Assembly (NCBI RefSeq): GCF_030811595.1
Contig: NZ_JAUSRB010000002.1
Coordinates: 8,184,001-8,248,000 of the forward strand
Direction of reading: 5' to 3'
From: Streptosporangium brasiliense
GTDB lineage: Bacteria; Actinomycetota; Actinomycetes; Streptosporangiales; Streptosporangiaceae
DNA: 64,000 nucleotides
Shown here: positions 37,365-49,000 of the stretch, piece by piece
Position numbering within the stretch: the first letter of the stretch is position 1
Layout of the letters: each line of letters starts with the position of its first letter
Translations under genes and position numbers: made by a program
Notes under the pieces: model-generated
The model's database searches: none
Seen by the model: only the letters and a program-made list of their open reading frames with translations
Told to the model about the DNA's origin: nothing

Positions 37365-40300
37365 CGCGCCGCCCGAGCCGTGGACAGGAAGGTCGCCACC
37401 TCGTCGACGTTGGGCGGCTGCAGGCAGGTGAAGTGGTCGCCGGGGATGTCGACCACCTCCAGGTCGCCCAGGCACAGCTCGCGCCAGAGACCGGTCATGT
37501 CGTCGCGCAGCCACGGCAGGAAGCGGGTGTCGCCGAGCTGCCGCAGGAAGGTGATGTCCCCGGCGTACGGCTCCGGGGTGTGCGTGCCGACCGCGAGGAG
37601 GCTGTGCCGTACCACCCGGAAAAGGGAGCTCACATGCCGCTCGACCTCGGGGTCGGACCGGGTCGCGGCGGCGGCGCGGCCGATCGCGGCCAGCCGCTCC
37701 CGCTGGGGGCGCCCGGCGAGCCGCCGGAAGGCGGCGGCGGCCGACTCCAGGGCCGGGTCCCCGGTGAGCCCGGTCACGAGGCCGGCGGGCACGCGGTCGG
37801 GGTCCTGGCCGAGCAGGGACTCGAACACCCGTGACATGGCGGCCTCGTCACCCGGGTAGCCGGCGTCGGCGGGGTCGATCCCCATCACGCGGGCGAAGAC
37901 GTACTCGACGACCAGCTCGTCCTCGATGATCCGCGGCAGGGTGTAGCTGCTGATCACGGTGAGGCTCTCCACGGCGGCGCCCGCCTCGGTGAGGTGGCGG
38001 GCGACCTCGGTGGCCAGGAGGCCGCCCATGCAGTAGCCCACGACGTGGAAGCGGGTGGAGCCGGTGCCGAGCAGCGACCTGGCGTACCGGGCGGCGCGCC
38101 GGTCGATCAGGCCCTCGGGCTCCTCGGCGAGATACCGCTCGACCTCGGTGATCGCCAGGCCGGTCAGCGGCCCGCCCTTGGCGGCCATCAGCCGGGCCAG
38201 CGCGCGGTAGGGCGCCAGGGTGCCGCTGCCCTCGTGGACGAGCACGCGCAGGGCGCCGTCGCCCCCGTCCTCCGCGCCGCCGAGCGGGATCAGCGGGGAG
38301 GTCTCGCCGCCGGCGCCGGGAGCCTCCTCGGCGTGCGCCTGCCGGACGTGCTCGGCCAGCGCGGCCACGGTGGGCCGGTGCAGGATCTGGCGGACCAGGT
38401 CGTCCCAGAACAGCTCCCGGGTCTCGGCCACCTCCTCGCGCAGGCGGGCCGCCAGCTTCGCGACGACCAGCGAGTCCCCGCCGAGCTCGAAGAAGTCCTC
38501 CTCCCGGTTGACCTCGGCCAGGCCCAGGACCTCCGCCCACACCGCCGCGAGCCGGCGTTCGAGGTCGTCACGGGGACTGCCGCCCGCCGTGGCGCGCCCG
38601 GACGCCGCGCGGGGCAGCCAGGAGCGCAGCGTCGCGTGGTCGACCTTGCCGTTCGCGGTGAGCGGCAGGGCGTCCACGACCTGCGTGTGACCGGGGATCA
38701 TGTGTTCGGGCAGCCGGTCGGCCAGGTGCCCGGTGAGGCCGGCCACGTCGAGAGGGGCTCGGTCGCTCTTGAACCGGGCGGCGAAGACGTTCTGGCCGAG
38801 CGGGCCGGTGACGTCGTCCGGCCCCGGCAGGCACAGGGTGGTGTCGGCACCGGCCTCGGCGAGGAGCCCCAGCCACTCCCCGCGGTCCAGGAAGGTCCGG
38901 TCGCGTCCCCTGCGCAGGTCCTCGTAGTCCCACTTGCGCGGGTCCTTGTCCGGCATCATGAACTCCATCGAGGTCATGATCTGGTAGCTGTCCTTGGTGG
39001 TCTCGATGAAGACCAGCCAGCCGCCCGGCCGCAGCATCTCGCGGAGCCGGGCCAGCACCCGGCCCGCGTGCCGGGAGTTGTGCAGCACGTTCGCGCACAG
39101 GATGACGTCGCGGTCGTTGGGGGCGTAGCCCTGCTCGCGGTAGTCCTCGTTGAGGTCGAACAGCCCGTAGCGCACCCAGGGCCGGTCACCGAACCGCTCA
39201 CGGGCCTCGTTGAGGAAGAACGGCGAGACGTCGGTGAACAGGTAGTCGACGTCGAACTCGGCCAGTGCGGGGATCATCTGGGCGCTGGTGCCGCCGACGC
39301 CCGCGCCGACCTCCATGACGCGCAGGGGGCCGTCGTGCCGGGCGGCGATCCCGCGGAGCACCTCGATGGCGGCGTGGTTGACGTAGCGGCTGATGATGTT
39401 CTCCCGGTAGGCCGCCTCGGAGATCTCCAGCCGGCCTTCGGGGAACAGCAGGGGCAGCGGGTCCAGCTCGTCGCGGAGCAGCTCGGGCAGGCGCTCGGTG
39501 CTGTCCTTGAAATAGTCGATGAGCACGGCCTTGTAGCTGTCCTCGCGCTGGAGCTCGGCCACCGCCTGCCAGGCCAGCGCCAGGTCGCCGGCCTCGATCA
39601 CCCGCAGGGCGCGCAGGCCGTCGCCGTCGTCCTGGACCAGGCCCTCGCGCTCCAGGACCCGCAGCCACCGCCGGACGAGCCGGTGATGGCGGGGCGCCGC
39701 CCCGGTCGCGGTCAGGACCTCCTCGGTGGTCACCGTCTCCTCGGTGGAGCCGAACAGGCCCTGCCGCCGCAGCGCCCACATCATGCCGAGCACCGCGGCC
39801 CGGTCGAGCCTGCCGATGAACTCCATGAGCTCGGCGCGGTCGATGTGGGCGGTGTGCGGGCCGGCCGCCGCGGCGGCCGCGGCGGCCAGCTCCGGGGCCG
39901 GGTCGCCGCCGGCGGCGGCCCGCCGTACCGGCTCCGCGAAGGCGGCCAGCCTGCGCTCCATGCCGGTGCCGTCGACCAGGACGTGGGCCGCCGCGACCGA
40001 CGGGTGGGACTGGATCGCCGCCTCCACCTCGGCCGGCTCGATGCGGTGCCCGCGGATCTTGACCTGCCGGTCCGCCCGGCCGAGGAATTCGATCGTGCCG
40101 TCACCGTGGTAGCGGCCCAGGTCGCCGGTGCGGTAGAGGCGCTCGCCGGTGGCGGGATGGCGGATGAAACGCTGGGCGGTCTTCTCCTCGTCGCCGAGAT
40201 ATCCCAGCGCCAGGCCCGCGCCGCCGATGTACAGCTCGCCGGGCACCCAGTCGGGGCAGGGGCGCAGGGCCTCGTCGAGGACGTGGAAGGTCTGGTTGGC

Positions 40301-43006
40301 CAGCGGCGTGCCGTACGGGATGCTCCGCCAGCCGTCCCGGACCTCGCCGATCGGGTGGTGGATCGACCAGATCGCCGCCTCGGTGGCGCCGCCGAGGCTG
40401 ACCAGCTCCAGGCCCGGCAGGCGTCCCCGGACCCGGTCGGGCAGCGCGACGGGGATCCAGTCGCCGCTGAGCATCGCCAGCCGCAGTGACGGCAGGTCGA
40501 TCTCCGGCTGGGAGCCCAGGTAGTGGTCGAGCATCTGCAGCTGCGCGGGCACGGAGTTCCAGACCGTGACGCCGTGCTCGGCGATCAGCCGGGCCCAGTG
40601 CGCGGGGTCGCCGCGGCCCGCGGCGTCGGGCAGCACGAGGGCGCCGCCCAGGGAGAGGGGGCCGAAGATGTCGTAGACCGACAGGTCGAAGCCCAGCCCC
40701 GCCAGGCCGAGGACGCGGTCCTCCTCCGTCACCGCGTAGCGCCGGTTGACGTCGGCCACGGTGTTGAGGGCCGCCTGGTGGGAGATCATCACTCCCTTGG
40801 GGTCGCCGGTCGAGCCCGAGGTGTAGATCACGTAGGCCAGGTCGCCCGGGTCCGCCTCCGACTCCGGGGGCGGGAGCTCCGACGGCGGGAGGAGGTCGAC
40901 GTCGACGAGCCGGGCCCCCTCCGGGCGGTCGCGGACCCACGACTGGGTGAGCACGTGCCGGACGCCGGCGTCGGCGAGGATCCGCGCGCGCCTGGCGGGC
41001 GGCTGGCCGGTGTCGACCGGCAGGTAGGCGCCGCCGGCCAGGAGCGTGCCGAGCACGGCGACGACCTGCTCCCAGCCCTTGTCCATCATGACCGCGGCCA
41101 GGTCGCCCGGCGCGAACCCCCGGGTCCTCAGCGTCCGGGCCACGCCCGCCGCCCTGGCCAGCAGCTCGCCGTAGGTGAGGGTCCGCCCGTCCGTCACGAC
41201 GGCCGCCCTGCCGGGCGCGCGGCGCGCCTGGGCGACGACCTCCCCGTGCAGCGGCCCGCGCGGCGACGGAGCGGCGGTCGCGTTCACCCGCTCACGCCGG
41301 TCGGCCTGTACGGCGGGCAGCCCGACCGGGCAGGCGCTCTCCCACGGCCCGTCCGAGGCGGCCAGGGCGCGCAGCAGCCCCTCCAGCGCGCCGAAGGCGT
41401 CCTCGACGACCCCGTCGTGGAACACCCCGTCCCGCACGTCCCACCTGATCTCCAGCGCCCCGCCCTCGACCACCGCCTGGCAGTCGATCCACACCTGCGG
41501 CGTCTGGCTCCTGCCGTACACCACCTCGGCCAGGCCGCGCATGCCCTCGTGGCCCGACGCCTCGTCGCTGAGCCCGATCGTGCTGGTGAAGACGGCCGGC
41601 ATCAGCGCGGCGCCCCGGCCGCGGCGGCGGGCGATCTCCCGCATGACCTCCACGCCGGAGTAGAGCCGGTGGTCGAGGTCCTCCCAGAGCCGCTCCTGCA
41701 GCGCGCGGGCCCGCCCGTGGAACGTCGCGTCCGAACCGCCGTCGACGGCCAGCAGGCTGACCGTCGTGAAGTCGCCGACCAGCCCTCCCACCTGGGGATG
41801 GAGCGGCTGCCGGTTGAGGAGGGTCAGGTTCAGCGAGAACCGGGGACGCCGGCTCCACCTGGCCACCACCTCGGCGTAGGCGGCCAGCACCGCTGTGGAC
41901 GGGGTCACGCCGTGGGCGCCCGACCTGCTCCGGAACCGGTCCCACTCCCCGGCGTCGAGGGTCATCCGGTGGCGGGTGAAGCTCCGGCCGGCCCCGGCGG
42001 CGGCGTTGTCGCGGACCGGCAGCTCGGGCGGCCCCGGCAGCTCCTCGACGCGCCCTTCCCAGTAGTCGCGGTCACGCTCGTAGGCGGCGCCGTCGCGCAG
42101 CCGGCGGGCCGCGAGCAGGTAGTCGCGGAAGCTGATCTCCAGAGGCGGCAGGACGTGCTCCGGATCGAGGTAGAGCCGTTTGAGCTCGGTCAGCAGCAGT
42201 TGGATGCTCAGGTAGTCGGCGATCAGGAAGTCGATCGAGACGTGCAGCAGCGCCCGTCCGTCGGCACGCGTGACGCGCAGCTCGAACAGCGGCCAGGCGC
42301 CGGCGTCGTAGACCCGGTGGTCCATCTCGGCGCGGACCCCGTCGACGTGCGCGCTCACCCGTCCGGCGGGCTCGCCGCGCAGGTCCGTCACCTCGATCCG
42401 GTAGTCCGGGACCTCGGCCGACACCTGCTGGTAGCCGTCGACGTGGACGACCGCCCGCAGCATGTCATGGCGGCGGACCAGGGCGCGCCAGGCGGCCTCC
42501 AGCCGGGGCGGGTCCAGGTCGGGGAAGGCCAGCTCGGCGTAGACCTGGCAGGCCGTGCCTCCGTAGTCGAAGGCGTCCCTGCGGCCGAGGACGTAGGCGG
42601 CCTGGACGTCGGTCAGCGGGAACGGCTCGTGCCGCTCCCCGGGTGCGGGGGTCAGCTCCGGGCCGGGCCGGCGCAGGTGGTCGAGCAGGGCGCCCCTGTG
42701 GGCCGACAGCAGTGCCCGCCGCTCATCGGTCATCACGCCCTGCGGCGCCCGGAAGCGGAGCCGCCCGGACTCCTCCCAGAGCTGGATCCCCTGGCGTTCG
42801 AGCTCCGCGACGAGCCGTCCGGCGCTCACGCCCCGCCCCGCCCCGGTCCCGCCCGGCTCCGGCGGCCGCGCGCTCTCTCCGGCCCGCGCGGTCTCCTCCA
42901 CCCGCGCGGTCTCCTCCGGCCGCGCCGGCTCCTCCGCCCGCACAGGCTCCTCCGGCCGCACGGCCGCGGCGCCGTCTCTGTCGGTGCGCTCGGTCCGCTC
43001 GGTCAT
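37361..43006 (-). CDS. NRPS: docking-Cy-A(MT)-PCP-TE, cysteine-specific terminal module
   Basis: An 1881-residue synthetase resembling PchF. A charged Glu/Arg-rich leader (1-45) is followed by a TubC-like docking domain (about 45-105) and a heterocyclisation domain with DFLIADYLS near residue 261. The A domain has SGSTGDPKG near 730; its pocket residues read by eye as DLYNLSLIW, the cysteine code. A SAM methyltransferase inserted late in the A domain carries MEVGAGVGG near 1232. The PCP has GGDSLVVAK near 1510. The thioesterase elbow is GYCMGG near 1659, a Cys nucleophile instead of Ser, with GDHFTCL near 1858. It adds and methylates the last Cys-derived ring and releases the product. ATGA-coupled on both sides. 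Confidence 0.95.
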   Translation of the reverse strand: MTERTERTDRDGAAAVRPEEPVRAEEPARPEETARVEETARAGESARPPEPGGTGAGRGVSAGRLVAELERQGIQLWEESGRLRFRAPQGVMTDERRALLSAHRGALLDHLRRPGPELTPAPGERHEPFPLTDVQAAYVLGRRDAFDYGGTACQVYAELAFPDLDPPRLEAAWRALVRRHDMLRAVVHVDGYQQVSAEVPDYRIEVTDLRGEPAGRVSAHVDGVRAEMDHRVYDAGAWPLFELRVTRADGRALLHVSIDFLIADYLSIQLLLTELKRLYLDPEHVLPPLEISFRDYLLAARRLRDGAAYERDRDYWEGRVEELPGPPELPVRDNAAAGAGRSFTRHRMTLDAGEWDRFRSRSGAHGVTPSTAVLAAYAEVVARWSRRPRFSLNLTLLNRQPLHPQVGGLVGDFTTVSLLAVDGGSDATFHGRARALQERLWEDLDHRLYSGVEVMREIARRRGRGAALMPAVFTSTIGLSDEASGHEGMRGLAEVVYGRSQTPQVWIDCQAVVEGGALEIRWDVRDGVFHDGVVEDAFGALEGLLRALAASDGPWESACPVGLPAVQADRRERVNATAAPSPRGPLHGEVVAQARRAPGRAAVVTDGRTLTYGELLARAAGVARTLRTRGFAPGDLAAVMMDKGWEQVVAVLGTLLAGGAYLPVDTGQPPARRARILADAGVRHVLTQSWVRDRPEGARLVDVDLLPPSELPPPESEADPGDLAYVIYTSGSTGDPKGVMISHQAALNTVADVNRRYAVTEEDRVLGLAGLGFDLSVYDIFGPLSLGGALVLPDAAGRGDPAHWARLIAEHGVTVWNSVPAQLQMLDHYLGSQPEIDLPSLRLAMLSGDWIPVALPDRVRGRLPGLELVSLGGATEAAIWSIHHPIGEVRDGWRSIPYGTPLANQTFHVLDEALRPCPDWVPGELYIGGAGLALGYLGDEEKTAQRFIRHPATGERLYRTGDLGRYHGDGTIEFLGRADRQVKIRGHRIEPAEVEAAIQSHPSVAAAHVLVDGTGMERRLAAFAEPVRRAAAGGDPAPELAAAAAAAAGPHTAHIDRAELMEFIGRLDRAAVLGMMWALRRQGLFGSTEETVTTEEVLTATGAAPRHHRLVRRWLRVLEREGLVQDDGDGLRALRVIEAGDLALAWQAVAELQREDSYKAVLIDYFKDSTERLPELLRDELDPLPLLFPEGRLEISEAAYRENIISRYVNHAAIEVLRGIAARHDGPLRVMEVGAGVGGTSAQMIPALAEFDVDYLFTDVSPFFLNEARERFGDRPWVRYGLFDLNEDYREQGYAPNDRDVILCANVLHNSRHAGRVLARLREMLRPGGWLVFIETTKDSYQIMTSMEFMMPDKDPRKWDYEDLRRGRDRTFLDRGEWLGLLAEAGADTTLCLPGPDDVTGPLGQNVFAARFKSDRAPLDVAGLTGHLADRLPEHMIPGHTQVVDALPLTANGKVDHATLRSWLPRAASGRATAGGSPRDDLERRLAAVWAEVLGLAEVNREEDFFELGGDSLVVAKLAARLREEVAETRELFWDDLVRQILHRPTVAALAEHVRQAHAEEAPGAGGETSPLIPLGGAEDGGDGALRVLVHEGSGTLAPYRALARLMAAKGGPLTGLAITEVERYLAEEPEGLIDRRAARYARSLLGTGSTRFHVVGYCMGGLLATEVARHLTEAGAAVESLTVISSYTLPRIIEDELVVEYVFARVMGIDPADAGYPGDEAAMSRVFESLLGQDPDRVPAGLVTGLTGDPALESAAAAFRRLAGRPQRERLAAIGRAAAATRSDPEVERHVSSLFRVVRHSLLAVGTHTPEPYAGDITFLRQLGDTRFLPWLRDDMTGLWRELCLGDLEVVDIPGDHFTCLQPPNVDEVATFLSTARAAR

Positions 43007-46000
43007 ATGTCGCCCTCCTCGAAGGCCGCTGTCTCGGTCTCGGTCCGCTGCTCGATCAGGGCCGCCTGCTCGGCGACGGTCGGGCCCGCGAAGATCTCCC
43101 GCAGGGCCAGCTCGGCGCCGAACCCGGCCCGGATCTCCTCGGCGAGGCGGGCCGCCAGAATGCTGTCGCCGCCGAGGGCCACGAAGCTCTGGTGCCTGCC
43201 GGCCCGGGCCAGGCCGAGCAGCCCGCACCAGATCCGGCTCAGCGCCTCCTCGACGGGGCCGGACGGCGGCGCGTCCTCGTCACTCCCCTGCCCGTCCCGT
43301 CCGGCGAGCTCCGCCAGCGCCCCGCGGTCCACCTTGCCGTTGGCGTTGAGGGGCAGGCGGTCGAGCATCGTGATGGTGGGCGGCACGGCGTAGGGCGGCA
43401 GACGCCCGGCGAGCCAGTCGCGCAGTTCCTCCGGGCCGGTGCCGGCGGCCACCACGAGCGCGGCCAGTCGGCGGGTGGGGTGCCCGGCCGCGGTCACCAC
43501 CGCGTGCTCCACGCCCGGGTGCGCCGCCAGCGCGCTCTCCACCTCCCCCAGCTCGATCCGGTGGCCGCCCACCTTCACCTGGTGGTCGGCCCGGCCGAGG
43601 AACTCCAACGTGCCGTCCGGCCAGTAACGGCCCAGATCACCGGTCCGGTACCAGCGCACCCCCGCACGCTCGACGAACTTGGCCGCCGTGACCTCCGGAT
43701 CACCCCGGTAGCCCAGCGCCACCCCCGCCCCGCCGATCCACAGCTCACCCGGCACCCAGTCCGGACAGTCCCGCCCCCTGGCGTCCACCACACGGAAACA
43801 CTGGTTCCGCAGCGGGAACCCGTAGGGGATCGACCGCCACCCTGGATCCACCTCGGTGACCTCGAACGCGTTGGACCAGATGGCCGCCTCCGTCGCCCCG
43901 CCCAGGGCGACCAGCCGGCAGCCCGGCGCCGCCGCGGCCAGCCTGCCCGGCAGGTCCAGCCCGACCCAGTCGCCCGAGACCATCGCCAGCCGCAGACCCG
44001 GCGGCAGCCCCTCGGGCACCGCGACCAGCAGCATGTCCAGCAGCGCCGGGACCGTGTTCCACACCGTCACCCCGTGCGCCGCCACCAGCTCCGCCCACCG
44101 GTGCGCCTCCCGCCTGTCCTCCTCCTCCACCAGCACCAGCGCGCCGCCCGCCGACAGCGGCCCGAACACGTCCCACACCGACAGGTCGAAGTCCAACGCC
44201 GACAGCGCCAGCACCCGATCACCGGCCCCCACCCCGAACCGCTCACCCACATCCACCACGGTGTTCAACGCCGCCCGATGCGACACCTCCACACCCTTCG
44301 GCTCACCCGTCGACCCCGACGTGAAGATCACATACGCCGGCGCACCAGGATCCACCTCCACCGGCCCCACCAGGGGAGTCCCGTCGGCCACCGCCGCCGT
44401 CACCGGTGCGTGCTCCACGCCGTCCGGGGAGATCCCGGGGTCGCCCGTCAGCACCAGCCGCACGCCGGCCCGCCGGTAGATCCGGTCCCGGCGGATCGGG
44501 GGCTGGTCCACGCCCACCGGGACGTAGGCCGCCCCGGCGGCCAGCACGCCCAGCGCCGCCACGTACTGGTCCGTGCCCCGGGGCACCGTCACCGCGACCG
44601 TGTCGCCCGGACCCACGCCCCGCGAGCGCAGCCATCCCGCCACCCGCAGCGCCCGGCCGGCGAGCTCGCCGTACGACAGGCCGCCGCCGTCCCGGACCAG
44701 CGCGGCCCGCTCCGGCTCCGCCCCGGCCAGGGCGAAGAAACGCGAATGCAGGGCCCCCTCGGGCACCGGCCCCGCCGTGCCGTTCGCCTCGGCGCGGACC
44801 ACGAGCTGACCCGCCGGCACCGCGCAGGGCGCCACCGCGTCCCAGGCGCCCCCGGCCAGCCACTCCAGCATCTCGGCGAAGGCGCCGAACATCCCGTCCA
44901 GCACGCCCGCCGGGAACAGCTCCTCGACGGCGTCCCAGTTGAACAGCAGCCCGCCCGCCGACTCCACAACCTGGTGGTCCAGCCACACCTGGGGGGTCTG
45001 GGAGACGCCCCAGACGGGCTCGGCGAACAGCCGCGCGCCGGCGTCCCACGGGTCGTCGCCCGTCACGCCGAGCGTGCTGGTGAACACCACCGGCATGGAG
45101 ACCTCGGCCGAACCGGTGCGCCTGGCCAGCTCCCGCATGACCCAGATGGCCGAGGCGTCGCTGTGCTCCAGATCGGCGACCACCTGCCGCTGCAGGCGCC
45201 GGGCGCTGTCGAGCCAGGTCTCCCCGGCGGCGGGCCGGTAGGCGACGAGCAGCAGGGAGGTGAAGTCGCCCAGGACGTTGCCGATGTCGGGGTGGACCTC
45301 CCTGCGGTCGAAGAGGGTGAGGTTGATCGTCAGGTCCTGCCGCGCGCTCCACGCCCCCAGCACCTCGGCGAAGGCGGTGGCGAGCACGGTGGAGGGGGTG
45401 AGGGCGTGCTTCCTCGCGGTCTCCTTGACGGCCCGCCACCGCTCGGGCGACAGGCGGGCCTGGCGCCGCACGAAGCGGGGACGGCCGATCCGCGAGGGGT
45501 CGGCGGCCAGCGGGAGCTGGGGGGCGGGGGGCAGCTCGGCCACCCGGTCGGACCAGTACGCCCGCGCCTTCTCAAGTGAGGCGGGGTCGGGCCGGACGCC
45601 GAGCACGTAGTCGCGGAAGGACATGTCGACCGGGGGCAGTTCGGCGCCGGGGTCGGCGTAGAGGGCCTCCAGCTCCCGCAGCACGGTCATCGAGCTCAGC
45701 GCGTCGAGGATGATGTTGTCGAAGCTGATCCCGATGCGGGTGCGGTCCCCGGCGTAACGCACGGCCCGCACGTCGAACAGGGGCCACCGGGTGGCGTCGA
45801 TGAGCTGGTGCGACATGGCCTCCCGCAGCTCCGCCAGGGCCTGGTCCGCCCGGTCGCCGTCGGCGCCGGGCACGTCGGTGACCGGGATGGGGAATCTCGG
45901 CACCTCGGGCAGGATGCGCTGGCGGCCGTCGGGGAGGAACTCGGCGCGCAGCATCTCGTGGCGCCGGATGAGCAGGTTCCACGCCTCCTCCAGCCGGGCG

Positions 46001-49000
46001 AGGTCGACCCCGGTGACGTCGTACTCGGTGTAGAAGTGGCAGCCCACGCCGCCCAGCGCGAAGTCGTCGGTCCGCCCGACCCAGTAGGCGCGCTGCACGT
46101 CGGTCGGCGGGAACGGGTCGTGCCGGTGCGCGGGGTCGGGTGTCAGCGTCCGCTGCGCGGGGGCGGAGCCGCCGGGGTCGAGGGTGGCCGCGAAGTCGGC
46201 CAGGACCGGTGTCTCGAACAGCCGGGAGAGCTCCGCGCCCCCGATGCCCGCCGCGCGCAACCTGGTCATCAGCCGCGTCGCGAGCAAGCTGTCCCCGCCG
46301 AGGGTGAAGAAGTTCTGGTCCCGGCCCACGGCGGGCAGTCCGAGCAGCTCGGCCCAGATCTCCGCCACGGCCGTCTCGGTCGCGCCGCGCGGCGGCACGG
46401 CCGGCTCGGCGCGCCCGGCGGACTCCCCGTCGAGGATGCCCCGCACGGCCTCCCGGTCGACCTTGCCGTTGGCGCTGAGCGGCAGCTCCGGCAGTGCCGC
46501 GAACCGTTCGGGGATCATGTAGGGCGGCAGGCGTCCGGCGAGCCAGTCGCGCAGCCCCGCCGGGACGGTGCCGCCGGGCGCCGTCACCAGCGCCGCCAGG
46601 CGGCGGGCCGCGCCGCCCACCGTGGTGACCACCGCGTGGCCCACCTCGGGGTGCGCCGCCAGCGCGCTCTCCACCTCCCCCAGCTCGATCCGGTGGCCGC
46701 CCACCTTCACCTGGTGGTCGGCCCGGCCGAGGAACTCCAACGTGCCGTCCGGCCAGTAACGGCCCAGATCACCGGTCCGGTACCAGCGCACCCCCGCACG
46801 CTCGACGAACTTGGCCGCCGTGACCTCCGGATCACCCCGGTAGCCCAGCGCCACCCCCGCCCCGCCGATCCACAGCTCACCCGGCACCCAGTCCGGACAG
46901 TCCCGCCCCCTGGCGTCCACCACACGGAAACACTGGTTGGTCAGCGGCCTGCCGTAGGGGACCGACGTCCAGTGCGCCGGCACCGTCACCGGCACGTCGG
47001 AGAAGTTGGACCAGATGGCCGCCTCCGTCGCCCCGCCCAGGGCGACCAGCCGGCAGCCCGGCGCCGCCGCGGCCAGCCTGCCCGGCAGGTCCAGCCCGAC
47101 CCAGTCGCCCGAGACCATCGCCAGCCGCAGGCCGTCCAGCGCTCCCGGCGTGGTCTCGGCCGCGACCAGCAGCATGTCCAGCAGCGCCGGGACCGTGTTC
47201 CACACCGTCACCCCGTGCGCCGCCACCAGCTCCGCCCAGCGGGCCGCGTCCTTCCGCTCGTCCTCGGCGACCGGCACCAGCGCGCCGCCCGCCGACAGCG
47301 GCCCGAACACGTCCCACACCGACAGGTCGAAGTCCAGCGCCGACAGCGCCAGCACCCGATCACCGGCCCCCACCCCGAACCGCTCACCCACATCCACCAC
47401 GGTGTTCAACGCCGCCCGATGCGACACCTCCACACCCTTCGGCTCACCCGTCGACCCCGACGTGAAGATCACATACGCCGGCGCACCCGGATCCACCTCC
47501 ACCGGCCCCACCAGCCGGTCGTCGCCGCAGAGGGCGGCCACGTCGTCGACGGAGGCCACCGCCCGCGACAGCGCGGCGATCCGCTCCCGGCGGGCCCGCG
47601 GCTGGTCCACGCCCACCGGCACGTAGACGCCGCCGGCCGCCAGCACGCCGAGCACGGCGACGATCTGGTCGGCCCCCTTCGGCAGGGAGACGGTCACGGC
47701 GTCACCCGGCCCGACGCCCCGCGAGCGCAGCGAGGCCGCCACCCGCAGCGCCCGGCCGGCGAGCTCGCCGTACGTCAGGGCGCCGCCGTCCCGGACCAGC
47801 GCGGTCCGCTCCGGCTCCGCCGCGGCCAGGGCGAAGAAACGCGAATGCAGCAGTCCCGGCGGCACCGGCCCCCGGGTGTCGTTGACCCGGCCACGGACCG
47901 CATGCTGCTCCTGGGGGAGGAGGTCGGGGACGGGCCCGTCCCAGCCGTCCCCGTCCAGCCAGCCGAGCAGGCGGGAGAAGGCTCCGGCCATCCCGTCCAG
48001 CACACCCGCCGGGAACAGTTCCTCGACGGCGTCCCAGTTGAACTGCAGCCCGCCCGCCACCTCGACCACCTGGTGGTCCAGCCACACCTGGGGCGTCTGG
48101 GAGAGCATCCAGCCGAGGTCGCCCAGGCTCTTCTGGACGTCGGCGCCCACCAGGTCGCCCATGCCGACGGCGCTGGTGAACACCACGGGGGCGGTCACCT
48201 GGCCGGCGCGGCGGCCGCGGCTGAGGTCCCGGAGCACCTCCACCCCCGAGTACGCCGAGTGCGCGACGTCGGCCTGGAAGCGGCTCTGCAGCGTCCTGGC
48301 CCGGTCCGCGAAGGACATCTCCTCCGACAGGTCGACCTGGAGCAGGAGCAGGTTGGTGAAGTCGGCGACCATCCGCGGCACGTCGGGGTGGAGCGTCTGC
48401 CGGTCGAACAGCGGGAGGTTGAGCAGGAAGCGGGGCCGGCCGCTCCACGCGCCCACCACCTCGGCGAGCGCCGTCGCCAGGACCATCGGCAGCGTCAGGC
48501 CGTGCCCGCGGGCCCGCTCGGCCAGCCGCTGCCGCACCTCGGGCGGCATCCAGTGGTCGCGGCGGACCACGCGCACCCGCTCGACCCGCTCCGGCTCGAC
48601 GGCCAGCGGGAGCCGGGGACCGGCCGGCAGGTCGGCGAGGCGCTCCTGCCAGTACTCCCGGTCCGTACGGCGGTCCTGCCGGCGCCGGGCCTCCTGCTCG
48701 GCGAGGTAGGTGGGGAATCCGTAGGTGAGCGGGGGCAGCGGGTCATCGGGCCGGGAGTAGAGAGCGGCCAGGTCCTCAAGGATGATCTGGATGCTGCGCA
48801 CGTCGGCGACGAGCAGGTCGAAGCCGGCGTGCAGGCGGTGGGCGCCGCCGGGCAGCAGGGTGAGCCACAGGTCGAACACCTCGCCGCGCTCCACCTCCAG
48901 GCGGCGGTGGGAGAGCCTCTCCCGGAGCGCGGCGAGCCGTCCGGCGACCGCCTCCGCGGGCTGCTCGCGCAGGTCGTGCACGGTCAGGCCGGGCCACGGG

